Below, piece by piece: positions 23,891 through 36,834 of a stretch of DNA of 64,000 nt; the stretch's first letter is position 1, and every line of letters begins with the position of its first letter. This DNA comes from Eumeta japonica. Its lineage: Eukaryota > Arthropoda > Insecta > Lepidoptera > Psychidae. Under the pieces are notes generated by a model. The model searched no databases, was not told the DNA's origin, and saw only the letters and a program-made list of their open reading frames with translations. A program made the translations under genes and the position numbers. The stretch lies in NCBI GenBank assembly GCA_005406025.1, contig BGZK01000014.1:1116001-1180000 (forward strand), read 5' to 3'.

Positions 23891-25320
23891 GAGCTGATAT
23901 ATAATTAAATATTGAGAAACCACCAAAATTTGTGTGATTTCGGTGAGTTGTGTTAAAACGACAAATGGGAGCCCGTTAGATTAATTGAAATTTACACCAA
24001 AGATGCACGTAAAGGAATATAGTATATAGAGTATTCTGTAAACATGCAGCTTATTGCAATGTTTTCAAAGTATTGTTATAAAAAAGATTTTTTTAAATTC
24101 ATTGTATATAATAATTATGCGATAGATTACATTGGGATTATGAAATTTATAAAAAAATTACGATTGCAATGAAAAAAATAATTTAATTACTTTAATGCAT
24201 ATTAAGGTATAAATTAAAATTATTCATTATTTATTTATTATTATAACATGACACCTATGAAACTGATCAACTTTTTAAGTTATTAATTTATAAATAAAAT
24301 AAAATCATAAGCAAATTTATACTATAATTAGAGCATATATTTTCAGAACACTACACAATTTTTTTTTTGTAAGATTTTCTCTGGCTTGGATATAAATTTT
24401 CACTTTCATAAATATTTAATTTCTAAAAAGGTTCGGTTTTGAGTGGTTTGAATAAAATGTAATTTGTATAAAACGATAACAATACCGATCGCTTTCGAGT
24501 ACCTACCTAAATTAGGTAAACCCTTTGAATTTGAAAATGTAGACATCTAATGAGACACAAGAAAAATGTTGTAAAAAAATAAGTAAATATTTATTTTTTT
24601 TATTAAATATTTACACCAAATAATTGTTTCTGAAGTCTATGCCAGCTTAAGATATGCCAGACGCGGTCATGCCTCACCTTTTAAGGTTTGATATCCTTAC
24701 ACTCGATGCTTCTTGTTCGTGTAGTCCTCTTTGTAGCTGTAGGCGTTGAGTTTGGTTATCTCTCATTAACTCTTGTGTCCATCATTTTAATGTTCATTGT
24801 CCTCGACTGTATAATATTGCTTCGTCATATTTTTTTTTGAAAGTCATTTTATAATGATTTTTTTTTTGTGATTGGACAATTAAACTTAATAATTCATTTA
24901 GCTCGCTCGCGTGTCGTGGGTTTATGAGACGCAGTCGTCCCCCCTTTTATCCGGTCGGTGCCGTCTCGAATCGCAATCCCGATCTCGCTCTACCTTCCAA
25001 TCCCAATTTCTTCGTCAATATCGGCTTCCATTTCGTTTCTGCGCTAAATTCAAATTTCGGTTTCACTTTCGGTTTTCATTCTGTACAAAGAGGATTAAAA
25101 ATTAAGTAATCAATTTTTTCTCTGCTTGTACATTCAAAGATCATCTGATTAAATGTTATTTGAAATAGAAATTGAGAGTGGATTTTTTAAAAAATAGTAG
25201 CATTTCAAAATATTGTAAATGCTTAAAATATTGTGACATATTTCAAAGTTTTATTTCACAATTTAATAAATAAACATATTTTTATTAAAAAAAAATTAAT
25301 TTGCTAATCGGTGTCCTTTC
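23891..25320. other. AT-rich non-coding DNA
   Basis: No gene seen. The part at 24950-25090 is the quasi-periodic, reverse-orientation texture (ccgatctcgc, atttcggtttc); otherwise the sequence is strongly AT-rich. Confidence 0.5.
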
Positions 25321-25328
25321 AAATAGAT

Positions 25329-25563
25329 CAGGGCTTCCCAAAGTGTGCGTCGCGACATTGTCCTTGTGGCGTCGCATGTCGATGCGACCGAGTCGAGTGA
25401 GCCACGGGGTACTTTAGTGAGCGCCGTGCGCATTCTGACAAACAATCCTAGGCTAGTATGTACTAAAATTAGTAAATATTTTTGAGGGCTGAGTTGAGAG
25501 GCGTCGTAAAAAAATAGCAAAGTCCCAAAGGCGTCACAGTGAAAATAAGTTTAGGATACCCTG
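25329..25563. mobile_element. 235-bp hAT MITE with intact 8-bp target duplication
   Basis: Exact flanking direct repeats aaatagat (25321-25328 and 25564-25571) bracket an element that starts cagggcttcccaaa. The reverse complement of its other end starts cagggtatcctaaa. The terminal cag-gg and 8-bp duplication are hallmarks of hAT superfamily elements. It has no coding capacity; an overlapping minus-strand open frame is incidental. Confidence 0.88.
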
Positions 25564-25571
25564 AAATAGAT

Positions 25572-27280
25572 CATTTATCATCAACATCGTATACCTAATT
25601 TAATTCACGGACATTTATCGAAATAAACCGAAGAAAAGTTCTTTCATCAGTGTTGCGGGGGCAAACCCAGGGCACTAGTTTTATAAATAATCAATTATTA
25701 CAGTCGTGTATGCTTTTCAATATATAATTATCTATTTTCAACGTGTGGCCTATTATTTATTAAATGCCTTCCTCTTCTATCACATCATTATCAGGTGTTG
25801 ATCAGACTTTAATAAAAATACTTCGACAATAATCTCTTGTAATACAAACTTTCAAAAATCGGCCGATAATAACAAAGATATTGCGTAAAACAAACAACGA
25901 AAAATACAGTCAAATTGAAAACCTTTGCCTTATTTTTTGTAAGTCGGTTGATTATCACGAAATGTTCTCATACTTAAGACATTATGTCGTCATATTATTG
26001 TTCAGTTGCAGAAAGAAATCTACTTCTTTCGTTGCCGTTGTATTTTTAACAGCGTCGAAGTGACGAGGGCAACTCCCGAGTACCGCCGGACTTACCGTCG
26101 CTTTGGAATATTAAAAAGAATATACGAGGGCGTCTAGAATAGTAGACGAATTGCGAGATGATTGTTTTACTTTTGACTGGTCAATTAACAGCGAACAATT
26201 CTAATACCTACCTATGTAAAATATAACCAACAAGTGTAAAGGAACGTGAATATAGAACGAGCGTTTTAATCGAGAGGTAATTTCTCTGTAGACGTCTTCG
26301 GTTTGATTTCGTCCGGAGGGACAACAGAATAAATATTTAAGTAAGAATAATTTTCTTCGGCGAGGGCACGGGCCCAGGCGCGGGCGGGCCGAGATCAAAA
26401 GACCTGCGGCGCGCGCCGAGCTCGCACGCTCTTAAGGCACACCCCATGTTTAAACTTGAACACGAGAGCGCTCCGGACACGGCAGACGCGGTTTTCAGTT
26501 ACAATTACAGTATAACGCACGAAACTGCCGCTCCGTTTTGCCTGCGAATGATGTAATGCGTAGGTTTAACGCTCCCCGACCTTACTTTCTTTCCCCTTAC
26601 ATTCCTATTTTACGCCATTGTGACGGTTTCGTAAATGACTTCACAGCGGCAGAGTTTCGTGCGATGTACTGTATCGGCCGATTTTACATCTCCAGTCTCC
26701 GAGAGACGAGGAGCGGGTTTTGAGTGCTATCGTCCCGCGTGTGTTTGCTGTCATTTCTGGTACTTGAGAGAGGTTGCTGATTTTAGAGTCTTCTTCGGTG
26801 ATTTGAGTGAATTCCTGCGCAACATTAGACTCGGTAAAAGTAATACTTCACTAGCTATGCATCCTTGAGTTCTTGGCGCATTTTTTTTAGAAACAGCCTT
26901 GTCTCTTTAAATGGATTTGATTGTGTCGACGATTTGTTGTCACAAATTTGATATTGGACATTTCAACATTTGCTTTTTACCGCTTACTGGTAATATAATG
27001 CTTTCAAGGGGATATTAACCGCTTTATGTCGCCGAGTCGATTGCTAACCTAATACCAGAAAGAAGTAATGATGAGTTTTGATTATACTGTCTTAAAAACG
27101 AAGGGCTTATAGGTCTTGACTCATAAATGCCACATGCATAAGACCCTTTGTAGGTGGGATTATACCCTATGATTTCTCACTCATTGCACCGATTCAATAA
27201 CATAAATGTCACAAGTAAACAGTATACCTGTCGGTAAGCCCCGCATTGAATTGTTTGACCTTTACTAAGCCGCCAGTGCA
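25572..27280. other. Non-coding DNA with a GC-rich island
   Basis: A CG-rich island lies at about 26350-26480, followed by a tcagtt initiator-like motif near 26500 and moderately GC-rich sequence to about 26770. This could be a promoter or 5' exon region, but no splice-supported exon was found. Confidence 0.4.
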
Positions 27281-27470
27281 TCTGTATATATAAAATGGAT
27301 GTTTTTATATATGAGATCGTTAACTCCAACATCGTTTGATTGCTTCACGCCAAACTTGGCACATCCAAGTGTTGTTTCAAATTTCGTGTCGGTAGTCAAT
27401 GTTAAAATGAGCTCGCTTAGTTATAAACTATGTACTAATGAACATCGCGACTTGAAGTCCTAAATACAGT
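27281..27470 (+). repeat. Helitron-like 5' module fragment
   Basis: Starts tctgtatatataaaatggatg and continues with 'gatcgttaactccaac', resembling the tctatat..ataaaa 5' starts of the copies at 29963 and 58583. The 3' end is not recognisable. Confidence 0.35.
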
Positions 27471-28911
27471 CTCGCTATCTCCGCCTTAAAAGAAAGACGG
27501 ATGCATTTACTGCGACATCGATTCCATTAAGCGTCGTTTTATTCCAATTCGAAATGCAATTTGTAGTGAAACAGCTCGCGATTTCGAATAATTGCTTTCC
27601 CTGTATCTTTCTCTCTCTTTCGTATTGTTTGTTTTCTAGTGTTTATACAAATTATTTGAAACTGCATTTATGCAATTGCAACTGCCTAGCGATTTACGAG
27701 CATGACCATGACGCAGGGGAAGCGCGTCGTAAACCCTGAATGCGGTGCGGCGCAGACCAGCTTAAATGCTTTTCCAATTTATGTACAAATAGAAAACTTC
27801 CCACTGTCACTTGCTTTGACGGTAAAACTTCTTGTAAAATCTATATATCAGAGAAATCTTTGAAAAGTCGCTATATAAAATCTTCAAAGAGGTGTGAAAT
27901 TGCAAACGGACGGCCACTCTGCCTAAAATACCTCTTACTTAAAAAGGGTCCTTATACACGTAAATATATGATAAACTTAGAAGTACTTATTTAGTTCTTA
28001 TTCTTAGAAGATTCAACAGATTTGTGTATTTAATAAATTTTAACTTACATTAATAGTTTTGCTTATTTATAATATGCGTCAAGGATAAGGTTCCTTTTGT
28101 GACGTAAGCGAGTAATGAAATGGCCTTTTTTGAAATACATTTGCGGGAGAACATAAAATAGTTGTATGTGAATTTCTAGAATGAGTCGCGGACGGCTGCT
28201 ATTCGAAGCGTGCGGGTATGCGGCAACACTGTTGTAACATCGTCGACTTGTGACGGGGCTTAAAATGGAAATTTGCTTTGCATCCGTACGGGCCAAGCCA
28301 TCCGCGGAACTGAGTGACAGAATAGTTTGCTTATCGTGCGTCTACCGTCAAAAAAGCATGTTCGCGCGCTTCCAACTAGAACAGACTCGACCTAAACATT
28401 AGTGCAGGGGGACGGATCTGCTCGTGGGGGCCAATAATCGAATGGTGAGCGAGGCCCGCCCCATTGCAATATCGCTGTATTAAAAAACCCCATACATTTT
28501 GTACATCTGCGGACGGCCGTGGATGTAACGGATTTGACCGGCAATGAGAAATTGGACTTGTAATATTACAATGTTGTTCTGTGCCAATGAAGTATTTTTC
28601 AAAATGAATACCCGTACCTAGGTATAAATGGAGTTATAATTTTGTTAGTGGTTTCAGAAAAACAGCGAAAAGTGATTTCAGAAAACAGACTACCCCGAAA
28701 CAAGCTACTGTGCAAAAACACTAATATTGATATTGTTTTTTTATTGTTTGTTTTTATTAATTTTGTGAACAGCCTTATTGTTTTTTTTTATATTATCTTC
28801 ACACCTAATCACTGTTACAGAACTATTTGAAAACGATCGGTTTAGAAAAAAAACAAGTATTTTCAAACAATATGAAAACAGTTATATTTACACAAATAAA
28901 CAATTTTAACA

Positions 28912-29415
28912 AAAAAAAAACCGACTTCAAAACAAAACCTATTCCGAAACTAATATGCACTAAAAAGTAAAAAATAATTGCGTATTCTTCTACAACTTAA
29001 TAATCAACTTACTTTTTCTACTCGTCAATATGTAGGTACGATCTATGTTTTTTACCTCGCAAGAAGGTAGGTGGGCACATGCCCACTTCAAATTTAACTC
29101 AACACATACCTATGAATAACAGACAATGATCAAAATATTTTTAAAGTTTTCGTAAGTAAAATGAAATGAAAAATATTAGACTACTTAAAATTCAATCAAA
29201 TTATTACGATAATATAATGTACTTACAATTATTGTTATATTTGGAGTCGGTGTCTATTGCTGGTATATATTGTAGTGTTTTGTTGGCTGACACCGACTCC
29301 AAAAATAATGCTTAATATAAGCTGAAAAAAAATAATGAACAATGACGAAAAATACTAGTATTATTGTGGAAAAAGCGTGGGTTGCTCTATATACGAAAAA
29401 TGTGGCACAAAGCGC
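28912..29415 (+). repeat. Composite dispersed repeat with a hairpin and a half-copy of the 54.3 kb element
   Basis: It starts with aaaccgacttcaaaacaaaacc. A hairpin (ggagtcggtgtc ... gacaccgactcc at about 29242-29302) follows. Then comes 'ctgaaaaaaaataatgaac' with an 'aatactagtattattgtgga' block that is nearly identical to one arm of the 54309-54623 inverted-repeat element, ending at caaagcgcc. Confidence 0.7.
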
Positions 29416-29962
29416 CGCCCCTTCATTTATTTCTTTTCAAATTGCATTTCTCAAATAAATATAGCAATAAAAAGTCTACCTATATCTTTTTTGACGTTAT
29501 TACAAATCGATTGGCAGCTGCTTAATTTGTTGGTACAGTCAGCAGCGTAGTCCAGGATGCTCAGTCCACGGCGAAAGGCAATTACCTAAACGCACTGCCA
29601 GCTAACACCCGTCCCTATTAATAGTTTTAGTGGGCGTAGCGACGAAAAGGAACAAATAAAGAGAAATTTGCTATGCTAAAGCTTGTTCAAATTCAACTTA
29701 CATATGATCATTGCTCGGTGCTGGCGGACCCGTCAACGTATAGACTAGAGCATAAGAACGCCAACTTAATCTACGCGTATAGGTACGGCAGGGACGTGCT
29801 AGGTTTTTCTTAGTCATTTTCAATTAAAATATTTTTGAACTATGTTTAATTCTACAAATATTTTTATATTTACTCCATATTAATACATAAATCTGTCCCT
29901 TCTGTCTGTTCATACAATATGTCTAATTTAGTGATAATTATTTATTTTATGATGCATTCGAA

Positions 29963-30380
29963 TCTATATTAATCCTCTTTTATTTTTATTCTTATCTGTA
30001 TGTTTGTCTGTGTATCTGTTTGTCCTTCTGTATAACGGCTTCACATATTTATATACAATTTGCGATTCACTAGGAACGTGCGATTGCGCAAATAAAGGGT
30101 TATATATGACGTCGAAAAGTCTGTCGTTTTAATTGTTTAAGCTAATCCGAAACTGCTTAATATTTTGTAATAAAATTTTATGTCGGGATAGAGTAATCTC
30201 CTGGAACACGAGATAGAATATTTTTTTATAAGAACAGTATCCAAAGGCGAATCGAAATCTGCATAGGGACGGTCATTCTAATGGGAATAGGACCGTTATC
30301 GACCACGGAGTGGGATCGCGAACGGAAACAATCATTTCTAAAATTTTAATTACACAACGAGGCGAGCGGGATACTGCTAG
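29963..30380 (+). mobile_element. Helitron-like non-autonomous element
   Basis: The 5' end reads a|tctatatt. A 'gtttgtctgt' module and a GGGAYNG-rich quasi-periodic segment (30265-30330) follow. The 3' end reads gaggcgagcgggatactgctag|t. A 5' TC, a 3' CTAG (CTRR) and insertion between A and T fit Helitrons. The same 3' module ends the 58583-58890 copy. The 3' hairpin expected of a canonical Helitron is not obvious, hence moderate confidence. Confidence 0.5.
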
Positions 30381-30383
30381 TTT

Positions 30384-30690
30384 TGATAAATAAGGAGTGG
30401 GAGTTCAGTGTTAACGGCGTCGCCTTCCCGTCCGAAAGTAACGGGTTCGATCCCGACCGGGTCGTTGACCGATGAATTTTCAATTTACGTGTCATTGAAC
30501 TCCTCGCTCTGTACCTCAGAAAAATATGTTAAAGCCGTTGGTTCCAGACGTTGTCAACGGGCGTTAGTGGCGCCGCCTCGCCTCGCCGGGCCGGCGCGGG
30601 GAGTAGAAGTAGAAGACCCTCACTAACAGATGAAAGGGTTATGGGAGAATACGTCTCGGCAGTGGGGTGATCACACCCGACGCAACTAAT
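30384..30690 (+). mobile_element. tRNA-derived SINE abutting the Helitron-like 3' end
   Basis: It has an A-box-like gtgggagttcagtg (30397-30410) and an excellent B box (gggttcgatcccg, 30443-30455). The body contains 'gacgttgtcaacgg', a GC-rich centre, and 'gaatacgtctcggcagtgg', also seen at 14.8-15.1 kb. It starts within a few bases of the preceding element's 3' end. Confidence 0.7.
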
Positions 30691-33600
30691 ACAACATTTA
30701 AGTCGGTCAAAATTAAACGTCATTAGTAATCGAAACGATTCCAAAATCAGTTTTACAAGTTGAAGATGATGTCGTATACCCATGAATCCCTAAAGGTTAA
30801 ATCCAAACGTTCGGCCTGCGTACGCGCGCCGCGCCCCCCCGCGGCGGCGTCACCTATCTTTTAATATCCCGGCATTAGGCGCGCGAAAGCTGCGGACGAA
30901 TCGTTACGGCGGCGAGCAAATACATTTCGCAAAAATATCGGCGGAGTGCTCCGGGTTTCTGTTTGACTTCGAACGTTCACGTGAGATGGGCCGCTGTTCA
31001 TGACCCCTCTTACGGTACATCCCAACTTGTAAATTCCTTATTTTTTGTACCCGATGTCTTTCTATCGGTACGTGGCTTACTTTGCAGACGAGGTTATAAT
31101 AATATGATTAATTGTATGAAAATAAAATGAAAGCACTGCGATTCACGGCTGCCAAAGAAAATAAAGTGCATTCCCTCAGCTAAATATGACGGCTACAGTT
31201 TTTTAAAGAAAAAATTCTGTGAACCTTTATTGATTAGTTCAGTTAGGATAAAATGATTACTGCAGAACGATATAGTGTCCTTTTAATGAAACTCAAACGA
31301 GAGATTAAAGACGAACGTGGAATGTGGACAAAAGAGGTGAAACTGTGATACTACAATGCTCGAGCTTACATTTTAAAGTCGCCGTCGATTAAGCTAAGGA
31401 ATTAAGGTTCCACATACTCGAAAGTGTACCTTATTTGCCTGATGTGGCACTCTTGTACCTTTGATTGTTCACTAAAATAAAAATATAACCATTTCTATAT
31501 CGAAATCTACGCTTGCAAGGCCACACAAGCATTATTTGAGGAGCAACTTTCAAAACTTTTTTAAAAGGGACATACAGTTAAAATTAGAACATCGGCAAGA
31601 GAATCATATAGCTCTTCAGTGATGATATATGCAAAAAGAATATTTTGAGAGTAACACAAGGTGAAGGGTTTATTAGGCTAGGTACTTATTTATCATCCTC
31701 GTAAAATGATCTATAATCTTATTGACACTTACTAGTACAAATACCCCTTGTGAATAATATATATTAATGAATGCTTTTATAGTATGAACATCTTATCTTG
31801 ACATAATTACTTAGACGTATGGTGATACGTAAACATACAATATTTTTATATTGTCGAACATGTTTCAGCTTATTTGTATATTTATGTTAGTTACTTACAA
31901 ACTTACAAAACATAATATACAAGTAAAGAGAAATTCCATATCGATATAAAAAGTCAAGAACATCTTTAGAAAACATTCTCCCGTTGTGTTAATTTGAAAA
32001 ATAGATTTATAATTTACAAAATTTTCTAGAAATGATAGTCCATAACAATTTATAAGAACATCCTCGTGGTATATGTTATCAGATTCATTAAAAATTGACT
32101 GGTCGAGTGTGGATTTAGTTAGATGTAATTGTTGAAACTGTATTTTTTGGATAGATATTTTTTAAGAACATTTACACTTGATAGTTTAGAATAAGATCAT
32201 ACTGTATATCATCTAAACGAGCCAAGCCGTATAACTACTATCGATGTTGCCAAAATAAAACCTTCGATATACAGGAACGTATCTAAAATCGGCCACCTGA
32301 ACTCAACCGAAAGTGTTCGCTTTGCGCCGTCAAAACGACGAAAGGATATTTTTATTGAAGCAACGTTTGTTGAGGCTCGCGCGCGGCTGGGACCGTGGAC
32401 TGTGCGGGCGCCGGCCGCGCGGTGCGTTCGTCTACGACGACTGCACAGCTCGCTGCCGACCGCGCACTCGTCCACGTAAACCCAACTCCAGGTCAGCCTT
32501 CTTTCCGTCCCGCTTATCCCCGTTGATCCCGATTTGTCGCTCGCTTCTGCTACGTCTGTGGACAGTGTTCCAAGTGGAGCGTTTCGGTATAGAACACGTA
32601 AACTGCCAGTTTCCTATCTTAAGACGTGACAAGTTTGGCAATACATGCGAGGGGTTCGCGTAGATTTGATTTTGTTTTTATATATTGCCTGCGTGTTGTT
32701 AGGGTTTACTGTCTGGCACTCTTCCAAATATGTCAGACGCTGTAAAGAGTAATCTCGAACGTGAGCTTTCTTCTAAAATCGTAAACTTGGTTTAATTTTT
32801 TTCTACATCTTATGTGTATCAGTTTGTAAGTCAAATACCAATGCGAAAAATAATTTTAGAAAGTTAAGTTTTTAAAATAACTGTATGAAATAGTAATATC
32901 GACTACGATAGGTGCAGGATACAGTTTCGGTATGTATAAAAAAGAATTCCTTATAAAAGTAATGGTTACACACACATAGACATAAAATTTTTGTAAAAAG
33001 GGTTCCGGCTTAACATTCTTTATAAATACCGAATCCTGGGATCAGTAGCTCGTAGAACATTTAAGACTATATTAAAACTGACTAATAAACCAAAACGTGA
33101 AGTTAATTAAATAAAATAATATCTAAACTTGTTTTGTTCAAAAATCAATTACTTTCTGTCACATTTTAGCTCCAAATATTTTATAGAAAAGTTTGCGAGC
33201 ACGTTAAAATAGCAGCAAATAGGAACTAATTTCCTTCATATACATAAATAGTCACTGCGAGGTAATACTACAATATTTCCGGCGCGCGATAGCACGTCCG
33301 CACGGCGTCGCGTCTACACCGGAAATGACACCTTTGCAACGAGACAGCGCGCACATGAATCAATAATTTATAATAGTCATAGATATTCGTAGCTGTTAAC
33401 ATGGGTAGTTTTAAAATATTACTCGTTGCGTGTATTGTATTCAACGGCTAACCTAGTTTGATCTTTGCTTTACTTAGATTTTGCCGTTTGTATCATTGAA
33501 TTAAAACAGATTTGGTATTCGAATTATAATTTTCAAAAATTACCGTTGTGTAATAAAAAAACTAAGGGTTTCGACTCATAATAACAAATTAAAAAGAAAG

Positions 33601-36600
33601 CAAATTGAATGTTAAAATACCACTTTGAAAAAAGATCATTTACAGAGACATATTTTATAAAATATTTAGAATGTCGCATAGAAATAAGAAACAATGTAGA
33701 TTTATTAGTGTCCCGTGTGAAACGCGAACAGCGCGCGCGCCAAAGCCTCCCGAGGCACGGCAGAGGCGTCGAGGCCACAAATTCGGGCGTCGCAGTGCGG
33801 CCTGCGCGAGCGCCTCAAATGAGGATTTTGACAACGTCACGATGGCGATTTTTGTGATGAAATTGTCCTTAAGTTTGTCGTCGGTAGTTCAATTTTTGAT
33901 CTCAACGTTATTCATTCGCTTAATAGATTTTTTTTTGTGGGTATGTGTTTATACCATCGAAATAGAGAAGGATAGAATTATAACGTTGAATAAATTTATG
34001 TTCATTTGTGGCACATAACTCGCACAAATGTAAATGAGGATATACAACGTATTTAAGAACCAAATAAATTTCTTACAAAGGATCTTACAATTATCTTTAG
34101 ATGTAATTTCGAATGACACTGTTATTTCTTAACAGAAGAGAAAGAGTGAAGACACTCGTTGACGACAGAAAGAGAAAGAATAAGGTCACGTGGTGAACGT
34201 CCGTACGGCGGCGAAGCCAATAACGTATGCCACGCCTACTACGAAGACAATTGCGTTTGGTCATTTTATTTATATAGGAATACTTCTATGCTTTTCTGTT
34301 TCGATGGTTTATACCCACAAAAAATACTATTAAGCAAATATTGCTGCTTAAGAATGGTTTTGACTTTTTTATTATAAAACCGCTGAATACAAATTCAATA
34401 TATTTTTAACGAGTTTGTTTATTCTTAGATGTTTCACGTCTCCTTTGAAGTTCAGAAAGAATTAGTGGCGAATTTGAAGAATTTTCGGATTATAATTATC
34501 GATTTAATTAGAGAGTTCTTCGGAATGAGCATCACATCTTCAATCCAATTCTTCCAATCACATGCAAAGATCATTTTTCAGGTATTGGATTGTAAAAAAA
34601 ATATTGAAGATCGGTTTCGTTTGTGTTAACATCAGCATGCGCATTTTTCTAAGTGTATTTGTTTGTGACTCGTCTTCGTCTTAGACTAAAAAGAACCTTT
34701 TATAATGAAAACATAAATTTATTTAAACAAATTATACATTTGTTAATAAAAATCGTAAAGTTCATTAATAATTTCAAGTTCGATTTCAATTTTTCATCTG
34801 AACACGACGCTAATGACGACATCGTTAAAAGGATACCACAACAAAAAAAAAAGTGAAAACCCTTATAACGACTTTATAATGAATTTCTTCCTTCGCATAT
34901 TATACAAATTACCGTATATTTTAAGGATACTTGTTCAGCAAAAATTTACGAAGCTCCATCAAATGTGTAATGTCCCATTACTGTTTGAACCTATGTATAG
35001 TAATATGGCATATTTTTATTGTATTAATGCTGTGTTTTTGAGTTTTCTTATTTCGTTGAAAACCGCTAAGTTTTAATATAATTATATAAAAAGACTTGCT
35101 ATTCAAAAAAACATTGGGTGCGTGTACTTATGTACGCTCGTGAGAAGTTATACTTCTTTAGCATCATTAAAAAATAGTTTTTAATCGAATGAAAATAATT
35201 AATTACAATAAAATAATAAAAGGACTGGAAAATAATAGTCAACACAGTCGATAAAGTTCAGTTTAAATTTTAAAATTGCTAATTCGAATTGAACTAATTA
35301 ATATCTATTATCAAATAATACCGAAACCGTAGAAATTATAATACGATTTTAACATTGATATTGTTGCTATTTAAGTACCACAAATATATATTTTTGTAAT
35401 CCTAATACGCATAATTTATTACATTATAGAATATATAAAAAAATAGACCATTCACTCACCCTTATTATTATTACCCTTAAAATTACTACTCTAATTTTTT
35501 TAGTAAAATTCGTGGGGCTTCACTGTTTGGTTAAAAAAATATCTTCAGTTTTCGAATTCCCACGGGAAGCATGCAACAATCGTGAAGAGAAAATGTTTCT
35601 AAAATATTTAGTTTAACATTAGCGAAAACTGATGAATTCAATTGGTCTAGTAGTCACTACACTTTAACTTTATGATTCGGCCAACATCGTAGCAACTACA
35701 GTTTAATAGTTGCTAGTATAGCCCCATTATAGAAAATGGGTTAAATTCTGAATTGCGATAACAGTTCATATACTATTTATTTTGTATTGTTTTTTTTTAT
35801 TTCGCTTATGACAAAAATAAGAATTAAATGAAATATAATAATTAATATGACGATTTATTCATAGTCATATAAAGTGGTAGATGAACATGTAGATTTGGTA
35901 GTCTTAAGACATTTCGAAGCAGTGCGCACGCCACACTAGGTATTAATGCTTGAACAAGTCCTAGACCGTCTGCCTGGTGTCGCGGCCCGACTAATGGCTT
36001 TTTCAGTTGACTTTTCTCGAAGGTCACTCCAAGTCCCGCCTATCAGTAAAAATCGAGTCTTGTAAATGTATGACGCACTTTTGACGCGTCTTGAGGGAGT
36101 GTCTCTTTTTTTAGTGCGAGATTTTTCAATTGGTTTATAATGTTTCGTTTTCGTATGTGTCGCAGTATTGCTTCAAAATTCATTTAATGTTTAATATACA
36201 ATAAACTGTAACTTCATATAACAATAAAATTAATACTAAAATTTTTCATTTCCCTAATAAGCAGTGTGTCGGCCGAGTCGGTCTTTGAATTAAATCCTAT
36301 CGAAGTAACTATAATCTGACTATTAGTTTTGAACTTAAATATCCTGCTACACACGTTTTGCAATGGGTTTCGGACACTCGCCGCGTCAGTGATGTAGTAG
36401 TCCACCCCTCGTTACAAGCACCGGGCTAACGTAGATTTGAAAGGGCTAAGTGCCTCGATCCGAAACGAAACATTTTTGAAATAGAATAAGAATATTTAAG
36501 AATACTAATTATAAGGGCTGAGTTAGGTAATAGCGAAACGTAGTCGTAGCCGCGTCTTTAATTAAACCGGTGACTTAGTGTAATGGGAGCAAGGGCCCGC

Positions 36601-36780
36601 GTTATGCCGTACGCCGCCCTTTAGTACGACCTTCGATGAATAAATATTTGTACACGACTCATTCGCGTATACATACACCTTGTACGTACACGATATCATG
36701 CGAGATATATAATTATCATAAATAGTTATTTTTTATGTCGTTATGTACATAATGTAGACTTATATAGATAGTATAATATT
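30691..36780. other. Non-coding DNA with three GC-rich islands
   Basis: GC/CpG-rich islands occur at about 30815-30960, 32370-32560 and 33725-33830 in otherwise AT-rich DNA. Open frames over the islands (including 116 codons at 32313-32663) show no domain. The 32.4 kb island ends near a possible donor (ccag|gtcagc at 32492), but no exon can be proved. Confidence 0.45.
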
Positions 36781-36834
36781 TTTTCATTATACGTTAAGTA
36801 GGATATCTTTATCCTACTTAACGTATAATGAAAA
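36781..36834. repeat. Perfect 25-bp palindrome with 4-nt loop
   Basis: The left arm (36781-36805, ttttcattatacgttaagta plus ggata) is exactly complementary to the right arm (36810-36834), with loop tctt. The absence of any mismatch indicates either recent origin or constraint. As RNA it would fold into a 25-bp stem. Confidence 0.95.

Noticed and set aside
30397..30470. Functional tRNA gene
   Set aside because: The B box is excellent but the A box is imperfect, no acceptor stem closes, and the body is shared with other SINE copies.
32313..32663. 116-codon plus-strand open frame
   Set aside because: It is open because of CG-rich composition; it has no domain, no reliable splice frame and an AT-rich start.
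33533..34018. Overlapping open frames on both strands around a GC-rich block
   Set aside because: The block at 33725-33830 gives arginine/alanine-rich translations in every frame, which reflects composition and not coding constraint.
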